A program made the position numbers and the translations under genes. A DNA stretch of 44,184 nucleotides, taken from NCBI GenBank assembly GCA_045576355.1, contig JAZNGG010000014.1, positions 1 to 44,184 of the forward strand. Direction: 5' to 3'. The notes beneath the pieces were generated by a model. It was not told the origin of the DNA. It made no database searches and saw only the letters and a program-made list of their open reading frames with translations. Every line of letters begins with the position of its first letter. The first letter of the stretch is position 1. This document shows positions 25,628-34,916 of the stretch, one piece after another. Source of the DNA: Liminaster sp045576355 (lineage in GTDB: Bacteria; Bacteroidota; Bacteroidia; Bacteroidales; UBA3663).

Positions 25628-28600
25628 TTACCGAACTTTCCTTTTTAGCAATTCTTGAATATTTTCATATTCACGGCGGAATACAAACCCAACCCCTTGG
25701 GTAGTTTGGGCATTATTGATGCCGTAGTCTCGCTCATTGTAGTGGCTATAAGCTTTGAGGCGGAAGGTGCCGGTAGGATTGATAAAATACTCAACATCGA
25801 AATCTCCGATAAAGTTAGTAGTGTTGTTTGCTCCAATGTTATTATTTCTGTCTCTATATCCAAAGTTTCCGTTGAGCAAAAGTCGGTTGTTGAGTAATCG
25901 TGTGGAGAGTGCCAAGTCCATTTCCATGTCAGAGAAATCTCCTTTATCGCTGCGAAAATGAGTTCCGATGGATACATAGTCTGACATTTGTCCAAGTAGG
26001 TGGTTTAGTTGAGAGGTAAGTGTGGCAGAAGCAAATGATGCTATTTCTGATCCGCTATGTGTGCTAGCCGCTGTTGCATAGTCAGGTGTATAAAATCTGC
26101 CAAAAAGGAGTAGATAAAACGCTTGCCTAGACATCATGTCTGAGGTCCCAATGATGTTGCGTACCATCGCCTGTACATCTGTCGATACACGTTTAACCTC
26201 GACGTCAAAAGCAATTTGAGGAGCTTGTAGCTCACCGGAAACCAAAAGTTTACAATCGACAGGGACTGTAGTTCGTGATAGGGAGGAGAGTGTTGCAAAA
26301 CTTTCATCCAAATCGGTTAGATTGACGGAAGGGATGGAATATGTTGCATGGATATTTAGATTTGCGTCTTCTGTTCCACCACTGAACGTTATGCTACTAC
26401 CGCTCTCTATGTTAAAGTCTTTGCTCATCATGTCTCCAGGCATCGTTACTGTATATTTACCACTAGTCATGTTATAGCTACCTAGGAGGGTAATAGGTGC
26501 GTGTGTGTTATATTTAACATTGAGATTACCATATCCCTGACAAGTAAGTCTGTCATCTGCAAGAGGATCCATTAGGACATTTATTCGGCATTCTGGGGTC
26601 ATCTCTAGTATAAGATCGGCTGTGATACGGGATTGGCTTGGAAGGTTTTTTGTGTTTGGCAAAAGAGTTTTACTCTCTTCTAAACGAGGAGTATGTTGTA
26701 TGAGAGTATGAGGAGTTTTGTTTCGGAAAGTGAGAAAATTGTAACTTCCTTCAGAAAGTGTATTTTCACTAGGAGAGAGATAGAATTTGGAGTTGCCTGC
26801 TACATGAGCAGAGATATTAATGTTATGGGTATTGTTCTCTCCGGTCAGGCGGCATGCCCCGTGGACATAAAGACTACCCCAAAAAGTGTTATTATCTGGT
26901 TTATATGGATGATCGTAAATGAGAAAACCTGTGTTTCTTTTTTCGGGAATGTCTATGTCTATTCGATATCGAATGTCTGAAAGATGTCTATGATCGATCT
27001 CGGCGGTCAGGGTACAAGTCTCTTTTGAAACATCTCGGAGCGTGATGTTATCTAATTTGATTTTTCCGCTTCTATTTTGGTTGATAGCTGTTGGCTGCAT
27101 GGAGGAGAGATAGATGGGTGCATCGAAAGAGAATGATGTCCCTAAAAAGTCATTGGAGAATGAAACGTTTTGGAGAGTGGGTGTACCTTCAAGGTGAAGG
27201 CGGTCAGTTGTGCCATAAAGTTGGATTATTCCAGAGGATTGTGCTTTAAAGTTGTTGAGCACACCTCCGATCCAAAATGAAAGGAAGTCCACGGGTAGTT
27301 TTTCGGTGTCAAATGTAAGGTAAAGAGAGTCTTTTATTCCTTTGGGGTTTAAATAGATTTCTCCGAAGATTTTGCTTTTTTCGTCCACATTGCACATCAG
27401 AGACATATGATTGCGTTTTAAATTCCACTGCATGTCATAAAAGGCATTACCGATTATAGAATTCTGATATGAGAATTCCTCGATAAATAGTTTATGTCCT
27501 GAAAAATGTTGTATGCTATCTTGCATGTCTATTAAAAGCGTTCCTGTTGTGCTTCCTCCGAAGTTCAAATATTTGCTGTCTATAAAACTGAATATGTCTT
27601 CAAGATCGAAGTTTTGCATTTCAATTTCAACTTTAGGAAGGGATTGGGTGTCAATGTGTCCTTTGGCACTCAAAGACTTTATAATAGAGGGGATAGAGTC
27701 CGATTTAAGATTGTTTCTAGTGGAGTTGTTGGGATGAACTGAATGTGGTGATATGTGAGTGATTGCACCAGAAAAAGCCCATAATTGAGGTGTTTCTCTA
27801 TAGATAAGTATGGGAGTACTTTGCCATGGGTGGCTATTGATTTCCAACATTCGTGGTGTGATGGATATGCTGTCAAGTAAATAATTGTAGGATGTGTCGA
27901 TGTTAGAGCAAATGTCTATAACTGATTTTATAGAACTTCTAGGGGCAATGTGATCAAAAGTCATCATTGAGATCAGTTTTTTATGACGACACTCTCCTAA
28001 GAGATGCCCTTCCCAAATAGTGTTACCTTTAACACATACACCATCGCCAGCAAAATAAAGGTATGGTATTGAGTCACTCCCATATGTGTCATATCTGTTT
28101 TCGATTGTTCCACTCAGATTTTGAATGTGGTGATCTCGATATGTTATGTGAGGGATGTTTATCTCTGCATAGAGATGGTCAGCAGCAGTATTGATGTTCC
28201 CATTAAATGTAATATCTCTATGTATAGACAGAGGTAATCCTAAAAATTCGCTGATGTAGCGATTCTCAAAAAAAGTGCCGGAAAAGTCGTATTGATGGTC
28301 GTTTTGTGTTACTCTTATTTCATTGGGGACTATAAGAGAGGTGTTGTTATTTCTGTTTTTGATTTTCAAACTAGAGTTTTTCTCATTTCCCGAAAAATGT
28401 TGCTTAACAATGTCGTGTGCATCGGAAAGCATGGAGGAAATTTTTTCATTTCCTTTATAATATAACGATATTATAGGAGATGATATCCGAATATCAGATG
28501 AGTCAATATTAGAAAAAGAGACAAGCTTAATGTCATTGAGCCGAATCGAGTCTAAAAGAGAAGTCATGCCAATATGCTCAATTTTTAAAGTGCCGTTGAT

Positions 28601-30367
28601 GTCGTCCCATTTATCAAATTGTATGTGACTTTCCACTTTCGCTGAAAACCCGATATCTTTCATATATTTGTTCTTGGTCAGATTGAGCCTATGGGGATGG
28701 AAATGATTGATATCGGCAAAGAACTTAATGTCTCGGAGTGTGTCTGTTAGGTGGGCTATTCCTTTGATTCCAATTTCTCCGTCTATGTCTTTGAGTGTGA
28801 TTTCTCCATTGTATTTGTCTCTCTGTAGATTAGTATTTAGAGTAACCTCTTTGTAATTGTGTCCCGCCCAGTAAAAGGAATTAATATTTCCTTTGATAGA
28901 GGCTTGTGGAGAATGATCTTTGGGGAGAGAGAGCCTTACATCTAGATTTGCATCCAATGTTCCGGCATCTGTAAGATTCAAAATATGTCCAATATGTAGT
29001 TGGTGGGTTTTTATATTTCCTATATAGTGGACCGTTCCCTCTGATTTATGATGCAGTAGTTCTGGGATAAGCGATGTATAGTGATCGATTGAGGATCCAA
29101 TGTAGATGCCGCCGGCATTTTGGGTGTTTATTTCTCCCAAAGACTGCATAGTTTGATATGACCCTTCACAATGTCCCACAAAAGAGAGAACTCCTAGCCG
29201 TTCGATTATCGGAGCTATCTTATTACATTTTTTTTTCGATAGAATTCCTGAGAGAAGTAGATTGATCGCAGAAGGAGATGCTTGAGATGAACGGATATTT
29301 ACCATCCATAAATTCTCGTTTGGGTTCAAATCGTATGTGCTGTTTAGGATAAGGTATGGTTTATAAAGGGTGAGTCCAGCGTTTATGTTTAGGTTATCAG
29401 TAAATGTCATTTCCAAATTGGGAATGGAGATTTTCTGATTACTGCCCTTGATGTCCATTTGGATGTATATTGGCTGTTTAATATGATTGTGTTGTCCAAA
29501 ATATAAATTAAAGTCTTCTGGTGAGATTAAAAGTTGGAGATCTTGTGTCTGTATGCAGGAGAACTCATTGTCTGCCTGTCGTAAAGTCTGCATCAGATGA
29601 TTATCTACTTCCAATCTTTTAGCTTGGAGTCTAGAATTATTTAATTGAATATCTAAATTCTCTAAACTAGTCTTGTAATTATCGATTTGTATGTGCCCCT
29701 CAACTTGCCTTAAGACAATACCAAAGGTTTCTTCAATTCTAAGCTTTTTCAGATCTAATTTGAGTGTGCTTTGGTCATTGATTTCAAAGTTCCGTAAGTT
29801 TGCGTTGATTTCTTGACATACAATGTGGTTTACATCAAATCGATCTTTGATAAGCGGTGCATTTTGTACGTGATAGGAGAGATAACCTTTTCGTATGCCT
29901 ATATTGTTAATGTGTAAATCTTTGATAAATCTTCTTCTATGGTCACTTTGTCTAGGGGCAAAAGCATCAATGATAAATTGAGCATTGCTGGGTTCGCCAT
30001 TATTGGACCTATAAATGTTAATTCGGCAGCCTATCAACTGTATGGTGGAAATCTGTATGTCTCCTTTGAGTAATGAAAATAATTCGATACCCATCATAGC
30101 ACGATGTGCATGGAGTAGTGTATCTCCACTTCTGTCTTTAAGTAAAAAGCCATTGAAGGCGATTTGGTTGAAAGGGGTAATTTCGACTTCTTCGATCTTA
30201 ACATCCGCCTTTAAAAACTCTGATAGAGTGTGTGATACATTGTTGCAGATGGAATGTTGTGCAATAGAAAAACGTACCGATAAGTAAATAGCTATCGATA
30301 TTGCGGAGAAGATAATAATCAATAAATGTATACTCCGATTAAATATTTTTCCTGCTCTTATTGTCAT
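25628..30367 (-). CDS. tamB: TamB-like translocation/assembly module protein (DUF490)
   Basis: A 1579-residue bridge-type envelope protein. An N-terminal signal anchor (residues 10-30) leads into a long stretch of short beta repeats of the AsmA/TamB kind, starting with LKADVKIEEVEITPFNQIAF and a DRSGDTLLHAHRAMMGIEL segment. The C-terminal 350 residues form the DUF490/TamB domain (PVDCKLLVSGELQAPQIAFD, SIGTHFRSDKGDFSDMEMDL, and a closing barrel-like FIGDFDVEYFINPTGTFRLK). TamB-like proteins are thought to carry phospholipid or help assemble outer-membrane proteins across the periplasm. The partner tamA is not in the window. The ATG overlaps the stop of the upstream muramidase gene (ATGA at 30364-30367). 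Confidence 0.9.
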   Translation of the reverse strand: MTIRAGKIFNRSIHLLIIIFSAISIAIYLSVRFSIAQHSICNNVSHTLSEFLKADVKIEEVEITPFNQIAFNGFLLKDRSGDTLLHAHRAMMGIELFSLLKGDIQISTIQLIGCRINIYRSNNGEPSNAQFIIDAFAPRQSDHRRRFIKDLHINNIGIRKGYLSYHVQNAPLIKDRFDVNHIVCQEINANLRNFEINDQSTLKLDLKKLRIEETFGIVLRQVEGHIQIDNYKTSLENLDIQLNNSRLQAKRLEVDNHLMQTLRQADNEFSCIQTQDLQLLISPEDFNLYFGQHNHIKQPIYIQMDIKGSNQKISIPNLEMTFTDNLNINAGLTLYKPYLILNSTYDLNPNENLWMVNIRSSQASPSAINLLLSGILSKKKCNKIAPIIERLGVLSFVGHCEGSYQTMQSLGEINTQNAGGIYIGSSIDHYTSLIPELLHHKSEGTVHYIGNIKTHQLHIGHILNLTDAGTLDANLDVRLSLPKDHSPQASIKGNINSFYWAGHNYKEVTLNTNLQRDKYNGEITLKDIDGEIGIKGIAHLTDTLRDIKFFADINHFHPHRLNLTKNKYMKDIGFSAKVESHIQFDKWDDINGTLKIEHIGMTSLLDSIRLNDIKLVSFSNIDSSDIRISSPIISLYYKGNEKISSMLSDAHDIVKQHFSGNEKNSSLKIKNRNNNTSLIVPNEIRVTQNDHQYDFSGTFFENRYISEFLGLPLSIHRDITFNGNINTAADHLYAEINIPHITYRDHHIQNLSGTIENRYDTYGSDSIPYLYFAGDGVCVKGNTIWEGHLLGECRHKKLISMMTFDHIAPRSSIKSVIDICSNIDTSYNYLLDSISITPRMLEINSHPWQSTPILIYRETPQLWAFSGAITHISPHSVHPNNSTRNNLKSDSIPSIIKSLSAKGHIDTQSLPKVEIEMQNFDLEDIFSFIDSKYLNFGGSTTGTLLIDMQDSIQHFSGHKLFIEEFSYQNSIIGNAFYDMQWNLKRNHMSLMCNVDEKSKIFGEIYLNPKGIKDSLYLTFDTEKLPVDFLSFWIGGVLNNFKAQSSGIIQLYGTTDRLHLEGTPTLQNVSFSNDFLGTSFSFDAPIYLSSMQPTAINQNRSGKIKLDNITLRDVSKETCTLTAEIDHRHLSDIRYRIDIDIPEKRNTGFLIYDHPYKPDNNTFWGSLYVHGACRLTGENNTHNINISAHVAGNSKFYLSPSENTLSEGSYNFLTFRNKTPHTLIQHTPRLEESKTLLPNTKNLPSQSRITADLILEMTPECRINVLMDPLADDRLTCQGYGNLNVKYNTHAPITLLGSYNMTSGKYTVTMPGDMMSKDFNIESGSSITFSGGTEDANLNIHATYSIPSVNLTDLDESFATLSSLSRTTVPVDCKLLVSGELQAPQIAFDVEVKRVSTDVQAMVRNIIGTSDMMSRQAFYLLLFGRFYTPDYATAASTHSGSEIASFASATLTSQLNHLLGQMSDYVSIGTHFRSDKGDFSDMEMDLALSTRLLNNRLLLNGNFGYRDRNNNIGANNTTNFIGDFDVEYFINPTGTFRLKAYSHYNERDYGINNAQTTQGVGFVFRREYENIQELLKRKVR

Positions 30368-31560
30368 CTTGTTTTTTCTTCGTACAACAAATATTTTTTT
30401 CTTATCACCCTATAATTGTATAGGTCTTCTTGCCAAGAAAGACGTATCTCCTCTTCATTAAGCCCTCGTTCTAATTGATGCCTAAGACTATCACTTCCGG
30501 CAAGCATGTCAAAAAAATTGGGATGTGTGATCCATCCTTGCCCTAATTGAAGAGATGCTTGGATGAGATAAGTGAGGTAAAATCCATTGTTAGGAGTCAC
30601 TGCCCTTAAGTCTTCTCCTCTACACAATTTGCCCTGTTGGAGTGGCTTTTGATTAGAGGGAGAAGGCATGGGCGTAAATGTAAATTGTCCTGTCATTTTT
30701 GGATGCCCAAATACCTCAAATGGAAAATCAGTTCCTCGACCAACACTTACATCAGTGCCTTCGAAGAGACATAGTGAGGGATAAAGACTGATAGCTTGTG
30801 GAGTGGGAAGATTGGGAGATGGAGCGATTGGGAGATTATATTTCTCCCCATGTTTCCATCCTTTACATTTGATAATGTAAAGTTTTGGGGGTGATTGGGT
30901 AATCCATTTTTCTCCGATCGTCATCTGAGCCAATTCTCCGAAAGTACATCCATGCAAAATGGGAATAGGTATGATTCCAACAAAAGACTTAAATTCTTTT
31001 TTTCTCGTGGGCCCATCTATTGTGTCATTGGGATTGGGCCGGTCGAGGATTAATAGTTCCTTGCCTTGTTCGCCACAAGCTTCCAATACATAAAATAAGG
31101 TGGAAAGATAGGTATAAAATCGAGTGCCGACATCTTGCATATCGAAGACAATAAGGTCCACATCTTTTAGCCATTCTGCTTGAGGTTTTTTTGTCTTTCC
31201 ATAAAGCGAATATATCGGAAGACCCGTAGCAGGATCGTTGGTATCTGCCACGTGTGTTCCGGCACCAGTTGTTCCTCTATATCCATGTTCTGGTGCCATG
31301 ATGCATCGGATATCTATATTACATTTTATTAAGGTGTCCGGCAGAGGCATCCATTTCTCTTCGTTTTGTTTCACAGCTGAAGTATGATTGATTACCAATG
31401 CGATTCGTTTATTTTTAAGCATGGGCAAATATACGTTTGTCTGTTCCACCCCAAGAAGTACATTAGTCCTCCTAGTTGAGTCGCATTTTGCATCTGTATA
31501 GGAGGGGAAGAGGAGGTAGTGGCAGATTATGATAAAAAAAAGAGATACTAGACGGAACAT
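30364..31560 (-). CDS. Exo-beta-N-acetylmuramidase, NamZ/DUF1343 family
   Basis: A 398-residue exported protein with a signal peptide (about 1-24). DUF1343 features are NHTSAV (58-63), IMAPEHGYRG with the proposed catalytic Glu91, GLPIYSLYGKTKKP, LIVFDMQDVGTRFYTY, LDRPNPND and the later GRGTDFPFEVFGHP. The B. subtilis and Tannerella forsythia NamZ enzymes release terminal MurNAc from peptidoglycan fragments (established knowledge); that is the most likely role here, in recycling wall fragments. It heads a two-gene minus-strand unit with tamB. No -7 motif is obvious in the 84-base gap upstream. Confidence 0.88.
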   Translation of the reverse strand: MFRLVSLFFIIICHYLLFPSYTDAKCDSTRRTNVLLGVEQTNVYLPMLKNKRIALVINHTSAVKQNEEKWMPLPDTLIKCNIDIRCIMAPEHGYRGTTGAGTHVADTNDPATGLPIYSLYGKTKKPQAEWLKDVDLIVFDMQDVGTRFYTYLSTLFYVLEACGEQGKELLILDRPNPNDTIDGPTRKKEFKSFVGIIPIPILHGCTFGELAQMTIGEKWITQSPPKLYIIKCKGWKHGEKYNLPIAPSPNLPTPQAISLYPSLCLFEGTDVSVGRGTDFPFEVFGHPKMTGQFTFTPMPSPSNQKPLQQGKLCRGEDLRAVTPNNGFYLTYLIQASLQLGQGWITHPNFFDMLAGSDSLRHQLERGLNEEEIRLSWQEDLYNYRVIRKKYLLYEEKTR

Positions 31561-31576
31561 ATTATATCAAAATTTG

Positions 31577-31584
31577 TATATTTG
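31577..31584 (+). promoter_or_regulatory. -7 element for the HD-domain gene
   Basis: TATATTTG matches TAnnTTTG, 61 bases before the ATG at 31645. No -33 partner seen. Confidence 0.4.
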
Positions 31585-31644
31585 CGAAGCGAAAATAATA
31601 ATAAAAAATAGAATACACAAGTTTAATCCTTAAAAAGGTTATTT

Positions 31645-32223
31645 ATGAAATATGATAAATTAAATCCACTCACAGTCATCGCTTATTTCTATCCGGAAGA
31701 TAATGAGATGCGACGACTACTACTAGCTCATAGTTCACAAGTCGCAGAAAAGGCTTTGTCCATAGCGTGTTCAGAGAAATGTCAAGGGATGCCCATAGAT
31801 AAGAGTATCCTGCATTGTGGTGCGATGCTTCATGACATTGGGATAGGTCGATGTGATGCTCCTTGTATACATTGTTATGGAGACAATCCTTATATCACTC
31901 ATGGAGTCATTGGTTCGTCAATGTTGCATGAATGGGGTGCAGTTCATGGTGTAGATATGAGTATATTTGCTTCCATCTGCTTGCATCATACTGGTAGTGG
32001 GATTACAGCCTTGGAGGTTATAGAACAGAAACTTCCACTTGAAGAGCAGGATTATCTCCCTGAGACGTTAGAAGAAAAATTGATCTGTTTGGCTGACAAG
32101 TTCTTTAGTAAGTCACACCCTGAACAAGAATTGCCATACGATCTTGCTCGTAGACAAATGTCCAAGTTTGGGAAAGCTTCTTTAGATCGCTTTGATAGCC
32201 TTTGTGCTTTGTTTCACGTGTAA
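31645..32223 (+). CDS. HD-domain (HDIG) phosphohydrolase-like protein
   Basis: A 192-residue cytosolic protein of the HD superfamily. His29 in LLAHSSQVAEKAL, the HDIG doublet at 63-66 (AMLHDIGIG), downstream HCYGDNPYITHG and CLHHTG histidines, and a closing LADKFFSK aspartate complete the usual metal-ligand series. Family members hydrolyse phosphomonoesters or nucleotides; the substrate here is unknown. The glycosidase gene follows after 57 bases without a visible terminator, so they may be cotranscribed. Confidence 0.82.
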   Translation: MKYDKLNPLTVIAYFYPEDNEMRRLLLAHSSQVAEKALSIACSEKCQGMPIDKSILHCGAMLHDIGIGRCDAPCIHCYGDNPYITHGVIGSSMLHEWGAVHGVDMSIFASICLHHTGSGITALEVIEQKLPLEEQDYLPETLEEKLICLADKFFSKSHPEQELPYDLARRQMSKFGKASLDRFDSLCALFHV

Positions 32224-32280
32224 TTAATTTATTAGGTCTATTTTCAAATCGGATAAGGCGTTGATATTTAGTTTCTAATT

Positions 32281-33652
32281 ATGAGGCAAATTATATTCTT
32301 TTTTTATTTGAGTGTTTTTTTCTTTGTTGACTACGAATCACAAGCCCGTTTAAAGACAACAGCAGAGTGTCGTCAGTTGATCAAACATCACATTTATAGG
32401 GACTACAAACAGATGTACCGACAACCATCGGGTGAAGCATTTATTTATCCTTACTTGACTCCGGGCAGTCGTCAATATGCCCATGTGCTTTGGGATTGGG
32501 ATTCCTGGCTTTCTAATATTGCTCTTCGTCAGATATTAACAGATATTGGAGATGAATCAGACTTCTGTGAAGCTTTGGTTTATGAACAGGGCTGTGTCTT
32601 AAATTATTTAGCTTATACATCATTGGAAGATGGTTATATGCCGATGGTGATAGATGCTGATACTAATCCAGATAAGATCAAACCTACAGATATTTATGCG
32701 ACTAATATGCATAAGCCTTGTTTAGCCCAACATGCAGCTTTTCTTGTACAGCAAATGTTTGGTGATGCGGAATGGTTGAGAGAGGCTTTCCCTCGAATGC
32801 AGGCTTTTATCGAAAATTATAAATTACATCATCGTCATTTGGAGACAGGACTCTATTTTTGGCAAGATGATTTGGCTATAGGAGTGGATAATGATCCGGC
32901 TACATTTTTCCGTCCTAAAGGCAGTTCGGCATCTATTTATCTAAATTGTTTGATGTATAAAGAATTGTGTGCCATGGCTTATCTTGCCGAATGCTTAAAT
33001 ATGCCGGAGACTAAAACACAATACGAACAAGATTCTGATACTTTATTACGGGCGGTTCGCACTCATTGTTGGGATGAAAAAGATGGGATGTATTATTCGG
33101 TTGATCTCAACCTTTTACCATATAAGGGAGAATCTCAATATATCTTCGGAAAGAAAATGGTGCTGCATGAAGGGGGGGGCTCGCGATTATCCTTGTTTGA
33201 TCCAGCGTATTGGATCGTGGTCGGGCTTTATGGTGTTGTGGGCTGGCATTGCTACAAAAGAACAAGCTCAGCGTATCGTGCAGGAAAATCTCCTAAATGA
33301 GCGGACATTTTGTGCCCCTTATGGAGTTCGTACGCTTTCTAAACTTGAAAAAATGTATAACCTTCGTGCTACTCATAACCCATCCAATTGGCAAGGCCCT
33401 ATTTGGGGTATTTCTAATTATATGGTCTTTAGAGGACTACTAAATTATGGCATGAAAAAGGAGGCATGTGAAATGGCTGAGAAAACCATCATCCTCTTTG
33501 GACAAGATCTTAAGCGAGAGGGTGCATTGCACGAGTATTATAACCCTGATATGGGATCTCCGATTATCAACAAAGGATTTCAAAATTGGAATTATCTTGT
33601 CCTTAATATGATTGCTTGGCTAGAACATCGTAAAGTAATAAAAGAATTTTGA
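32281..33652 (+). pseudogene. Trehalase/MGH1-like glycoside hydrolase, frameshifted at G8
   Basis: A (alpha/alpha)6-barrel glycosidase-like gene read in two frames. The first reading frame has a signal peptide (about 1-22) and LWDWDSWLSNIAL, GYMPMVID, HLETGLYFWQDDLAIGVDND; it then goes out of frame at a run of eight G (33172-33179) and stops at 33300. The other frame continues with RIGSWSGFMVLWAGIA, NPSNWQGPIWGISNYMVF, HEYYNPDMG and ends at 33652. Reading seven G restores a single product of about 456 residues, joining ...VLHEGGARDYPC... in phase. The family resembles GH37/GH63 and the MGH1-like domain; the sugar is unknown. It is a pseudogene, a phase-variable gene or a sequencing error: the sequence alone cannot tell. 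Confidence 0.75.
33172..33179 (+). repeat. Homopolymer run of eight G at the frameshift
   Basis: Eight consecutive G between tgaa and ctcg. One base too many for an intact glycosidase frame. Runs of this kind slip during replication and are also error-prone in sequencing. Confidence 0.9.
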
Positions 33653-33716
33653 GTCTATCTCTATTCAGAGTCTTTTCTTATTTCTATTATGGACTTTAGA
33701 AAAGGGAAGAGATAAA

Positions 33717-33748
33717 TTTGCGAGATTGATTAAAAAAGATTAAATTCG
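33717..33748 (+). promoter_or_regulatory. Bacteroidota-type promoter for the second dnaJ
   Basis: TTTG at 33717-33720 and TAAATTCG at 33741-33748 (one mismatch to TAnnTTTG) are separated by 20 bases, the expected spacing. The ATG is 33 bases further on. An overlapping second -7 match, TAAATTTG at 33713-33720, is also possible. Confidence 0.5.
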
Positions 33749-33781
33749 CGCCATCTTAAACAGAAAACAGCTTAATTATAT

Positions 33782-34900
33782 ATGGAAAAAAAAGATTATT
33801 ATGAGGTTCTTGGTGTCTCCCGAGATGCGGGTGATGATGCCATTAAAAAGGCTTATCGTCGATTGGCAGTCAAGTTTCATCCAGATAAGAATCCTGGAGA
33901 CAAAGAAGCTGAGGAAAAATTTAAGGAGGCAGCTGAGGCTTATGAGGTTTTAAGTGATTCTGAGCGACGTGCACGCTATGATAGATTTGGATTTAATGAT
34001 CCCGGAACGGGTGGTTTTAGTGGATCAAGTCCTTTTGATATTTTCGAGCAGTTTTTTGGTAGCGGTGGTTTTGGTGGCTTTGGAGGTTTTGGTAGCGATG
34101 ACTCTGAAGTCAATGTTGGGTCCAACATTCGTGTTAAGATACGCGTCAATCTTAGTGACATTTTGCATGGTGTCGATAAGACCCTGAAAGTAAAAAAATA
34201 TATATCCTGTCAGCATTGTAAAGGCACCGGAGCTAAAGATGGTACTGCCATGGAGACTTGTAAAACTTGTGGCGGTAGAGGACGTGTAAGGAAGGTCATG
34301 CGTACTATCTTAGGACAAGTCCAGACAGAGACTTCTTGCCCGGATTGCCACGGATCAGGCAGGGTGATCAAAACTCGCTGTACTCACTGTAATGGGGAGG
34401 GAATTGTAATGGGAGAGGAAATCGTCGATCTACACATCCCAGCAGGTGTTTCTAATGGAATGCAACTCTCCATGAAGGGTAAAGGCAATGCTGCTCGCCG
34501 AGGAGGTATTAATGGCGATTTGTATATTCTCATTGAAGAGGAGCGTAATGAGAATTTCATCAGGGACAACAACAATCTGATATATTCACTCTTACTTGAT
34601 TTCCCAACGGTTGCTCTTGGAGGCGAAATTGAAGTGCCATTGATTGAAGGTAAAAAGAAAATACGCATTGCTCCAGGCACCCAGCCTGAGACTATAATGC
34701 GCCTTTCCGGAGAGGGATTGCCTACTGTCAATCGCCATGGGCGAGGAGATATTGTGATTCGGATTTCTGTCTATGTCCCGGAGAAATTGGATAGCTGTGA
34801 GAAAGAGTTATTAGAGAAATTTCGGGATTGTCGTCATTGCACCCCAGAGGATAGTTTTTTAAATAGATTTAAACAGAAGATTAAAAGTATGTTTGAATAG
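33782..34900 (+). CDS. Chaperone protein DnaJ, second type I paralogue
   Basis: A 372-residue class A Hsp40. The J domain (3-68) has HPD at 33-35. A short G/F region (about 73-106) follows. All four zinc motifs are full CxxCxGxG: 143-150, 160-167, 186-193 and 200-207. The C-terminal substrate domains carry LLLDFPTVALGGEIEVPLIEGKK-type repeats and GEGLPTVNRHGRGDIVI. Compared with the grpE-linked DnaJ at 1896-3053 it keeps the fourth zinc motif intact and lacks the long G/F stretch. It is probably monocistronic with, or leading into, the glycosidase lipoprotein gene 16 bases later. Which copy is the housekeeping partner of DnaK is not decidable here. Confidence 0.93.
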   Translation: MEKKDYYEVLGVSRDAGDDAIKKAYRRLAVKFHPDKNPGDKEAEEKFKEAAEAYEVLSDSERRARYDRFGFNDPGTGGFSGSSPFDIFEQFFGSGGFGGFGGFGSDDSEVNVGSNIRVKIRVNLSDILHGVDKTLKVKKYISCQHCKGTGAKDGTAMETCKTCGGRGRVRKVMRTILGQVQTETSCPDCHGSGRVIKTRCTHCNGEGIVMGEEIVDLHIPAGVSNGMQLSMKGKGNAARRGGINGDLYILIEEERNENFIRDNNNLIYSLLLDFPTVALGGEIEVPLIEGKKKIRIAPGTQPETIMRLSGEGLPTVNRHGRGDIVIRISVYVPEKLDSCEKELLEKFRDCRHCTPEDSFLNRFKQKIKSMFE

Positions 34901-34916
34901 AAATAAATAAAGTTTT

